A stretch of 25,850 nt of DNA, from contig SXIE01000113.1 in assembly GCA_005772945.1 (NCBI GenBank), forward strand, positions 1 to 25,850. The letters are read 5' to 3'. The notes beneath the pieces were generated by a model that was not told the origin of the DNA, did no database searches, and saw only the letters and a program-made list of their open reading frames with translations. A program made the position numbers and the translations under genes. This DNA comes from Pseudomonadota bacterium (GTDB lineage Bacteria > Myxococcota > UBA9042 > PHBI01). Positions 16,019 to 22,348 of this stretch are shown in pieces (the first letter of the stretch is position 1; each line of letters opens with the position of its first letter).

Positions 16019-17233
16019 TTACTCCGGGCGGCCCTGCTGGATCCAACTCTCGACCAGCTGCAGGTCCTCGGGCGAGAGGGCCGGAAGCCCGAGCGGCATC
16101 CCGCGGATCCCCGGAATCTCCCCGCCCGCTTCCTCGACCTGCCGGGCGACGAGCGACGCGACCAGCCGCGAGGTCTTGTCGGTCGCCGAGAGGGGCTTGA
16201 AGATGCTGCGCCGTTCGCCATCGTCTCCGATGACCCCGGCCATGATCATCTCGTAGCTCACCAGTGAGAGCCCGCGCCCCTTGAAGCCGAAGCCGCCGGT
16301 GTTCCCAGGGCCGCCGTCGCCGAGCGCCAGGTCGGGCTCCGAGTGGCAGTGCCAACAGGTATGTTTGAACACGCGGTCGCGCACTTCGGCGAACGGGACG
16401 CGGCGCGTGAGGACCGGCAACCGCTCGGGAGGAGGCGCCCGCGGGCTGGGCTCCAGCGGCGTGTCGAGCAAGAATTTCGCGAGGTCCTCGGCCTGCCCGC
16501 GCGAGAGCCCCAGCTTCGGCATGGTCGTCTCGGGCTTCATCGCGCTCGGATCCACCAGCCACGCGACCAGCGCCTCACGCCGAAAGCGGATGCGGGTCCA
16601 TGCGAGATCAGGCGCCAGCGCGACGCCCTCGGCGAGCTTCGCGGGTGCGATGGTGACGGGCAGCGGACTGGCCTGCAGACCGCCTGGGAGGCCGCTCATC
16701 CGATGGCACACGCCACAGCCCTTGGTGTCCGCGAGGCGCCGACCGTTGCGCGTCGATGCAAACCACATCACCGGCGCGGCGTCCTCGTCGAAGGGTGTCG
16801 CGTCCGGCGCCAGCCAGCGCGCGAGCTTGTCCGCGTCGCCGGCTGTGAGAGGAAGGCGCGGCATCGTCGCCGTCATGCCGGGCCGCACATCGTGCGGCGT
16901 CAGTAGAAAGTCGCGCACCCACGCCTGCCGTAGGCGCGTGCCCGTCCCCTCGAGCGACGGCACCTGGATGAGGTCGACGATCCGCGTCTGCCACCGACGA
17001 AGAATGTCGGGCGGGGCTTCGAAGGTGCCCGCGTGGATCTGGGCGTGACACCCGACGCACGCCTTGTCGGCCGTGGGCGTCGCGAGCCCCGCGCCCTCAT
17101 GGCAGCGCGCGCACTCGAAGCGCTCCGCCAGCGCATGACCCGCGCGGATCTCCTCGGCCGACGCCAGCCACGGCGACGCCGTCACCGCCGATGAACTCAA
17201 GAACGCAGCGACCGCGACGGCCAGCGCGAGCAT
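16019..17233 (-). CDS. Periplasmic tetraheme c-type cytochrome
   Basis: A 404-residue exported protein with a signal peptide (about 1-19, AVTAS) and four CxxCH heme-attachment motifs: CARCH 41-45, CVGCH 59-63, CGVCH 173-177 and CWHCH 293-297. Met-containing segments such as TATMPRLPLT (121-130) and ETTMPKLGL (235-243), each followed by a helix (AGDADKLARWL, SRGQAEDLAKFLL), resemble the sixth-ligand and closing helix of mono-heme cytochrome c domains. The layout is therefore an N-terminal di-heme part plus two further cytochrome c units, and a C-terminal segment ending LSPEDLQLVESWIQQGRPE. It probably carries electrons in the periplasm; the redox partner is unknown. The ATG has GAGGG 7 nt upstream and lies 3 nt after the stop of the preceding gene, so the two form an operon. 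A strong terminator follows. Confidence 0.9.
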   Translation of the reverse strand: MLALAVAVAAFLSSSAVTASPWLASAEEIRAGHALAERFECARCHEGAGLATPTADKACVGCHAQIHAGTFEAPPDILRRWQTRIVDLIQVPSLEGTGTRLRQAWVRDFLLTPHDVRPGMTATMPRLPLTAGDADKLARWLAPDATPFDEDAAPVMWFASTRNGRRLADTKGCGVCHRMSGLPGGLQASPLPVTIAPAKLAEGVALAPDLAWTRIRFRREALVAWLVDPSAMKPETTMPKLGLSRGQAEDLAKFLLDTPLEPSPRAPPPERLPVLTRRVPFAEVRDRVFKHTCWHCHSEPDLALGDGGPGNTGGFGFKGRGLSLVSYEMIMAGVIGDDGERRSIFKPLSATDKTSRLVASLVARQVEEAGGEIPGIRGMPLGLPALSPEDLQLVESWIQQGRPE

Positions 17234-17236
17234 CGC

Positions 17237-17893
17237 TCAGCCCTCGCCGGGTCCCTTGACCTTGCAGGTCGCGGGATCGCTCGCGCGCGTCTTGCACTGC
17301 TCGATCGCCTTGTCGCGCTCGGCCGCGTGGCCCGCGTCGCCCTCGAGCTGCGCCAGGAGCTGCCAGGCGGCCGCGTCCGGCATGAGGTCGTTGGCGGCCA
17401 GCTTCTGCAGAATCTGCAGCGCCTCGGGCGCTGTCGCGGCCGTCTTGGCGAGCCCCTCCGCTAGCCGCGCCTGCAGGTACGGGCTCGACTCGCGCTGCGC
17501 GAGCACCCGCAGCTGGGCCACGGCCCAGGTCACGTTCGTTGCCGGATCCGCCTTGGCCTTCCCGGCGCCGAGCGACGTCGTGCCGTTCGTGCGCACGGTC
17601 GCGATCGACGCGACGCGCAGCCCGCGTGCCCGTAGCATCGCGATCTGCTTGGGATCGCTCTGCCCTTCGACGCTCTTGCCGAAGGCGCCCGTCGCGTCCA
17701 CCGCAAACCGCAGTGCCGTCGTGTAGTCGCCCTCGTGGAGCGCCTCCTCGGCCTTGACGATCATGTTCGTCTTCGGGTCGAGCTCGTAGCGGTAGCTGTT
17801 GCCGCACGCGAGCGCCGGGGTTGAAACGATCACCGAGAGCGTCGGCGCAGCGGCCAGCACCGACGCCGTCACAAGTCGCAGAGCGAGTTTCAT
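17237..17893 (-). CDS. Secreted helical-repeat (TPR-like) protein
   Basis: A 218-residue protein. The ATG at 17893 has a strong ribosome site (AAGGAG, 7 nt upstream). Residues 1-29 are a signal peptide ending TPALA before C30. The ALAC sequence fits signal peptidase I better than a canonical lipobox, but a lipoprotein is possible. The mature protein begins CGNSYRYELDPKTNMIVKAEEALHEGDYTTALRFAVDA, whose second half has the look of a TPR helix pair (AEEAL-x-GDYTTALRFA). More Ala/Leu-rich helix pairs follow (AVAQLRVLAQRESSPYLQARLAEGLAKTA, then EALQILQKLAAND, then AAAWQLLAQLEGDAGHAAERDKAIEQC). Such repeats usually bind partner proteins. It is immediately upstream of, and probably co-translated with, the tetraheme cytochrome, so a role in its assembly or positioning is a reasonable inference. 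Confidence 0.8.
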   Translation of the reverse strand: MKLALRLVTASVLAAAPTLSVIVSTPALACGNSYRYELDPKTNMIVKAEEALHEGDYTTALRFAVDATGAFGKSVEGQSDPKQIAMLRARGLRVASIATVRTNGTTSLGAGKAKADPATNVTWAVAQLRVLAQRESSPYLQARLAEGLAKTAATAPEALQILQKLAANDLMPDAAAWQLLAQLEGDAGHAAERDKAIEQCKTRASDPATCKVKGPGEG

Positions 17894-18025
17894 GGGCAGT
17901 CTCCTTGAAAGACGAATGCTCGCGGGCAAGCGCTTCGCGATCGAATAGCGCAAAAGGACGCCTCGGTGACGGTTTTGGTTCCGCGCGATTGAAAAAAGAC
18001 CCGCACACGTCCAGATTTCGCGGGC

Positions 18026-18706
18026 ATGAAGGGTCCGCGTCCGATCAGCTCCGCGGCGCCGGAAATCGTTGGTACTCCAACGATCGGCCGCTCGGACTAC
18101 TACGCGACCTTCGCAGGCCACCCTGATCCTGCCCGCCAGGTCGGCTGGGAGGATGCAGCCCGTCAGGCCGGACGCTTCGAGATCGTGCGGCGCCTCCTCG
18201 CGCCGGGCGACGTCGTCCTCGACGTGGGTGCGGGCCTTGGCGCGCTCGGCCGCCATCTCATCGCGCACGGCCACCGCGGCGCCTACCTCGGGCTCGAGCG
18301 CGACCCCGTCTTCGTGGCGCGGGCGCGCGCGCTGGATCCGCCGATCCATCTCCTTCACCGCGACGCCCTGACCGGCCCCACGTGGCCCGAGGCGGACATC
18401 GTCGCGCTCGTCGGGGTGCTGGTCGACGGCGCCGCGCTCACCTCGGACGGCGCGCGCTTCAAGCGCCTGCGCCTCTTCCTCGAGCGCGCCCTCGCCGCCG
18501 CCCGCAAAGCGGTCGTGCTCGTCACCCTCCAGCAGGAGGCGCTCGAAGCCGACCCGATCCGCTCACTCGAGCCGGCGCTCGGCGGCGTTCGCCTGACCGA
18601 GCTGCCGTGGCTCCTCGGCGAGCGTCCCTACGCGATCGACGACGACCTCTCGCCGCTCGACCGCATCGTCCTCGTCCCGACCGCGCGCCCGCCTCTCACG
18701 CCCTGA
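18026..18706 (+). CDS. SAM-dependent methyltransferase (class I)
   Basis: A 226-residue protein with a Rossmann methyltransferase core. The SAM motif DVVLDVGAGLGALGRHL spans 62-78 (acidic D66, then GAGLG), followed by the acidic end of strand two, GLERD (89-93), and a probable motif III, EADIVALVGVLVDGA (122-136). The substrate cannot be told; small-molecule, lipid or protein targets are all possible. The ATG at 18026 has no good ribosome site, and the first 22 residues (MKGPRPISSAAPEIVGTPTIGR) are weakly conserved in character. Part of them is encoded by the dispersed sequence at 18062-18087, so the true start may lie further down, though no later ATG lies before the SAM motif. Divergent from the cytochrome operon, convergent with topA. 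Confidence 0.8.
   Translation: MKGPRPISSAAPEIVGTPTIGRSDYYATFAGHPDPARQVGWEDAARQAGRFEIVRRLLAPGDVVLDVGAGLGALGRHLIAHGHRGAYLGLERDPVFVARARALDPPIHLLHRDALTGPTWPEADIVALVGVLVDGAALTSDGARFKRLRLFLERALAAARKAVVLVTLQQEALEADPIRSLEPALGGVRLTELPWLLGERPYAIDDDLSPLDRIVLVPTARPPLTP
18062..18087. repeat. Second copy of dispersed palindrome half, inside a coding start
   Basis: This 26-bp stretch matches 15935-15960 at all but three positions, sharing GAAATCGTTG, TACTCCAA, GAT and GG in register. It also forms its own palindrome, ATCGTTGG-tact-CCAACGAT. It lies within the first codons of the methyltransferase gene (EIVGTPTIGR). The right arm seen at 15956-15968 is absent. Confidence 0.6.
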
Positions 18707-18707
18707 G

Positions 18708-18767
18708 TCTCGCGGGCAGCCCGGCTTCCGGGTCCGAGGCGGACCTCATTGCCGGGCCTTCGCGAGA
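18708..18767. terminator. Compound inverted repeat between convergent genes
   Basis: Three nested perfect stems occupy the 65-bp gap: TCTCGCG/CGCGAGA (18708-18714, 18761-18767), GCCCGGC/GCCGGGC (18719-18725, 18751-18757) and GGTCCG/CGGACC (18731-18736, 18740-18745). The position between the converging methyltransferase and topA genes suggests a two-way terminator or 3'-end stabiliser. No T tract is present. Confidence 0.5.
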
Positions 18768-18771
18768 GCGA

Positions 18772-21066
18772 TCACGCCTCCGCGACCTCGGCGGCCTGCG
18801 CCTCTTCGTCCCCACCGCTGCCGCCCCCGTCACCGAACGTGGACTTGCACGCCGGGCACGTGATCTTCCCCGGCCCCGAGCGATTCATCTTCTGGAAGAG
18901 ATGATCGTTGCCGCAGGCGGGACACTTCTTGTTGATCGGGCGGTCCCAGCTCGCGTAGTCGCACGCCGGGTAGCGGTTGCAGCCGTAGAAGAGCTTGCCC
19001 TTCTTGCTCTGCTTCTCCTGCAGGATGCCTTCCTTGCACTGCGGGCACGTCACTCCGGTCGAGATGGCGCGCGTGAAGCGGCACTCCGGGTAGTTGGTAC
19101 ACCCGAGGAAGCGCCCGAATTTGCCGCGCTTCTCGACCAGCTCGCCCGCGTTGCAGGCGGTGCAGGCCTCGCCCGTCTTGGTGTCCCCGACGAGCTTGAT
19201 CGTGCCGTCGTCCTGTCGCTCGAACTCGCTCGTGAAGCGGCAGTCCGGGTAGTTCAGGCACGCGACGAAGCTGCCGTTCTTGCCGAACTTGATGACGAGC
19301 TTGCCCTGGTCCTTCGGGCACTCGAGGTCCGTCGGGACCTCCTCGCGCTTGACGTTGCGCATCTCGGTCTTGGCCGTCTCGAGGGTGGTCTCGAGCCGTC
19401 CCCAGAAGTCCCCGAGAAGGCCCTTCCACTCGACCTTGCCTTCTTCCACGTCGTCGAGCTGCTCTTCCATGTTGGCCGTGAAGCCGACATCGAAGAACTT
19501 CGGGAAGCTCTCGACCAGCAGATCGGTCGTGATGGTCCCGAGCTCGGTCGGCGCAAAGCGGCCGTCCTTGCGCTTCTCCGAGTACTTCTTGTCTTGGATG
19601 ACCGAGATGATCGCCGCATAGGTCGACGGTCGCCCGATGCCCCGCTCCTCGAGCTCGCGCACCAGCGTCGCTTCCGTGACGCGCGGCGGCGGCTGCGTGA
19701 AGTGCTGCTTGCCCTCGAGCTTCAGCAGCTTCACGGCCTCGCCCACCTCGAGCGGCGGCAGCTCGGCCTCGGCCTCGTCCTCTTCCTCGGGGTTGTGCGT
19801 CTCCTGGTGCACCGACGTGAAGCCGTCGAACTTCACGATCGAGCCCGTCGCCCGGAACGTGTGCTTCTTGGCGCCCTCGATGTCGACCGTCGTCGACGCG
19901 TAGATGGCGGCCGCCATCTGACACGCGACGAAGCGTTGCCAGATCAGCTTGTAGAGCTTGAACTCCTCCTCCTCGAGGTACGGCTTGACCACCTCGGGTG
20001 GCAGCTCCATTGACGTCGGACGAATGGCCTCGTGGGCGTCCTGCGTACGCGCCTTCGTCTTGAAGACGCGCGGCTTCTCGGGCAGGTACTGCTTGCCGTA
20101 TTGGCCTTCGATGTAGCTCCGCACCTCGGCGATCGCGTCGTCCGAGATCCGCGTCGAGTCGGTACGCATATACGTAATCAGACCGGCCGCGCCCCGCTCG
20201 CCGATCTCCTTACCTTCATACAGTCGCTGCGCCACACCCATCGTGCGCTTGGCCGTGAAGCGCAGGGCCCGCGCCGCTTCCTGCTGCAGGCGCGACGTCG
20301 TGAACGGCGCCGGCGGCTCGACCTTGCGGTCCTTCTTCTTGACGTCCGCGATCTTGAACGGCGCGCCCTTGACGGTCGCAACCGCCGCCTCGGCCTCTTC
20401 CTTGGCGATGCGCTCGGCCTTCTTGTCGCCGATCTTCAGCAGCTTGGCCGCAAACGGCGGCGGCTTCTTGCCCTCGAAGCGCGCGTCGACGGTCCAGTAC
20501 TCTTCGGCCTTGAACGCCGCGATCTCACGCTCGCGTTCGACGATGAGCCGCACCGCGACGGTCTGCACGCGCCCGGCCGACAGCCCGCGCCGCACCTTGT
20601 CCCACAGCAGCGGGCTGACGTTGTAGCCGACCAGGCGATCGAGGATCCGGCGCGCCTGCTGGCTGTTGTAGCGATTCTCGTTGAGGCGCACCGGATTGCC
20701 GATCGCGATCTTGATCGCCTTCTCGGTGATCTCGTTGAAGAGCACGCGCCGCACCTTGTCCTCGGAGACCTTCAGCTCCGAGAAGATGTGCCACGCGATC
20801 GCCTCGCCCTCGCGATCCGGGTCAGGCGCGAGATAGACCATGTCCGCGGATTTGGCGGCTTTGCGGATGTCCTGAAGGATCTTCGCCTTGCCCTTGATGG
20901 TCTCGTACTCGGGCTCGAACCCCTTCTTGATGTCGACCCCCATGCGCGACTTGGGGAGGTCCTTCACGTGCCCGACGCTCGCCATGACCTCGTACCCCTT
21001 GCCCAGGTACTTCCCGATGGTCTTGGCTTTCGACGGGCTCTCGACGACGACGAGCGACTTCGGCAC
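18772..21066 (-). CDS. topA: DNA topoisomerase I (type IA)
   Basis: A 764-residue enzyme that relaxes negative supercoils by passing strands through a transient single-strand break. The TOPRIM domain is at the N-terminus (catalytic E9 in VVVESPSKAKTI; acidic D82-x-D84-x-E86 in PDPDREGEA). The active-site tyrosine is Y299 in GLITYMRTDSTRIS. HEAIRPT (345-351) and EERGIGRPSTYA (473-484) are further family blocks. The C-terminus has four zinc-ribbon modules: 583-609, 635-662, 674-702 and 715-740. The first reads CPKD instead of CPxC, so it lacks one ligand; the other three are complete. The tail after 745 is Gly/Glu/Ala-rich. The start is GTG at 21066, giving the canonical MPKSLVVVESPSKAKTIGKYL. 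It lies 51 nt after dprA in the same direction, a pairing seen in many bacteria. Confidence 0.97.
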   Translation of the reverse strand: MPKSLVVVESPSKAKTIGKYLGKGYEVMASVGHVKDLPKSRMGVDIKKGFEPEYETIKGKAKILQDIRKAAKSADMVYLAPDPDREGEAIAWHIFSELKVSEDKVRRVLFNEITEKAIKIAIGNPVRLNENRYNSQQARRILDRLVGYNVSPLLWDKVRRGLSAGRVQTVAVRLIVEREREIAAFKAEEYWTVDARFEGKKPPPFAAKLLKIGDKKAERIAKEEAEAAVATVKGAPFKIADVKKKDRKVEPPAPFTTSRLQQEAARALRFTAKRTMGVAQRLYEGKEIGERGAAGLITYMRTDSTRISDDAIAEVRSYIEGQYGKQYLPEKPRVFKTKARTQDAHEAIRPTSMELPPEVVKPYLEEEEFKLYKLIWQRFVACQMAAAIYASTTVDIEGAKKHTFRATGSIVKFDGFTSVHQETHNPEEEDEAEAELPPLEVGEAVKLLKLEGKQHFTQPPPRVTEATLVRELEERGIGRPSTYAAIISVIQDKKYSEKRKDGRFAPTELGTITTDLLVESFPKFFDVGFTANMEEQLDDVEEGKVEWKGLLGDFWGRLETTLETAKTEMRNVKREEVPTDLECPKDQGKLVIKFGKNGSFVACLNYPDCRFTSEFERQDDGTIKLVGDTKTGEACTACNAGELVEKRGKFGRFLGCTNYPECRFTRAISTGVTCPQCKEGILQEKQSKKGKLFYGCNRYPACDYASWDRPINKKCPACGNDHLFQKMNRSGPGKITCPACKSTFGDGGGSGGDEEAQAAEVAEA

Positions 21067-21117
21067 GTTTGACTCTCGTTTCTTCGCGAAGGCCGCGTAG
21101 TGGCTGTGGGCTCATGC

Positions 21118-22149
21118 TCACGCACCAGACGGCGCGAACCGACCGCCCGGCTGTCGCGTGATCCATCCATCGAGCTCCAAGCTCAGAAGGATGGGCGCCA
21201 GCTCAGCGATCGGCCTCCTCGTGTGCACGCCGATCGCATCGAGGTCAAGCCCCGGTTCTCGGCGTATGTGTTCGAGGACCGCGATTTCAGCGGCTCCAAG
21301 CGAGGACCGCGCGGGCGCGGGCGTGACGGACGTACGCGCGTCACGCGCGAGGTGGGGCCACGGATCAGGCTGGCCCACCGATCGGAGAGGCCACACCGGC
21401 CCCGCACGAACCGTCCGATGCGACACCTCGAGCAGGTCCGCGAGCGCCCGCGGCGACACGATCGGACGTGCACCTTCCTCCAGCAGAAAGTGGCAGCCAT
21501 CGGAAAGGACCTCGCCGACGGCGCCCGGCACAGCGCCGACCCGCCTGCCAAGCTCGCGTGCGGCCCGCGCCGCCGACAAACTTCCGCTGTCGCGGCAGGC
21601 ACGCACGACCACGAGCGCGCGCGCGAGCCCCGCCACGAGGCGATTGCGCCAGAGGAACCCCCAGCGCGTCGGTCGAACCGTCGGCCACACGCCGCTCACG
21701 ACCGCGCCGCCCGAGGCGACGACCTGATCGAAGAACGCGCGGCTCGCGCGCGGGTACGGATGATCGTGCCCGCACGGCAAGACGACGACGGTTCGCCCGC
21801 CGCACGCGAGGGCCGCCTCGTGAGCTGCCCGGTCGCATCCCTCGGCGCCGCCGCTGACCACGCCGAACCCGAGCGCCACCGCGTCGCGCGCGACCTGCCG
21901 CGCCAGCGCGAGCCCATACGCATCGGTTGCGCGGGCCCCGACGATCGCCATGCGCTCGGGCGGAAGCGGCCCGCGCACGAGCAATGGCGTCTCCAGCTCG
22001 GGGACCGCGACGACCCGCAGGTCGCGCTCCGCCAGCGCCCGCTCGAGTCCCGTCAACGTCATGTGCAAGCGCAGCTCGCCCTGCGCGCGCGTCGCTGTGT
22101 CCGCCAGCGCCACGACCAGTCGTCGTCGTTCGTCGTCTTCCATCCCCAT
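21118..22149 (-). CDS. dprA: DNA-processing protein DprA/Smf
   Basis: A 343-residue protein of the DprA family, which loads RecA on incoming single-stranded DNA during natural transformation. The Rossmann-like core spans about 60-230: AIVGARATDAYG (68-79), VVSGGAEGCDRAAHEAAL (97-114), VVVLPCGHDHPYP (121-133), RNRLVAGLA (168-176), SGSLSAARAARELGRRVGAVPG (188-209). Residues about 283-340 form a winged-helix-like C-terminal domain (DLDAIGVHTRRPIAELAPILLSLELDGWI). The N-terminal region before the core is short, so the usual SAM-like helical domain is reduced. The FPxRNR segment reads FLWRNR. Two starts compete: the ATG at 22149, and another at 22143 that is better spaced (7 nt) from GAGAGGG. It is first in the dprA-topA pair and divergent from the beta-oxidation operon. 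Confidence 0.92.
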   Translation of the reverse strand: MGMEDDERRRLVVALADTATRAQGELRLHMTLTGLERALAERDLRVVAVPELETPLLVRGPLPPERMAIVGARATDAYGLALARQVARDAVALGFGVVSGGAEGCDRAAHEAALACGGRTVVVLPCGHDHPYPRASRAFFDQVVASGGAVVSGVWPTVRPTRWGFLWRNRLVAGLARALVVVRACRDSGSLSAARAARELGRRVGAVPGAVGEVLSDGCHFLLEEGARPIVSPRALADLLEVSHRTVRAGPVWPLRSVGQPDPWPHLARDARTSVTPAPARSSLGAAEIAVLEHIRREPGLDLDAIGVHTRRPIAELAPILLSLELDGWITRQPGGRFAPSGA

Positions 22150-22261
22150 GCCCTCTCGCGACGCGCTCGCCCCGCACGTTGCCTCGCGAGCTGTTCATGG
22201 GATCGACCCCCGGGTTTCGGCGCAACTTTCCCGCGCGCCCGTGCCCCGCGCGGATCCTAGG

Positions 22262-22279
22262 CGAATGAATGGTGGTTCA
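22262..22279. promoter_or_regulatory. Possible FadR-like operator upstream of fadN
   Basis: The 18 bases agree with 13 of 17 defined positions of the Bacillus subtilis FadR box TGAATGAMTANTCATTCA (recalled from memory), with GAATGA and TTCA in the right register. It lies 8 bp before a candidate -35 of a beta-oxidation operon. The match is imperfect and the phylum differs, so this is only suggestive. Confidence 0.25.
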
Positions 22280-22287
22280 ATCAGAGC

Positions 22288-22316
22288 TTGACCGGCGCCC
22301 CACGGACGCCTAAAGA
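22288..22316 (+). promoter_or_regulatory. Candidate promoter of the fadN-fadA operon
   Basis: TTGACC (22288-22293) followed after exactly 17 bp by TAAAGA (22311-22316). The -35 is good and the -10 weak. The predicted start near 22323 would give a leader of about 26 nt before the ATG at 22349. Confidence 0.35.
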
Positions 22317-22348
22317 GGACATCCGAAACCCACGGAAGAGGTGCATTC

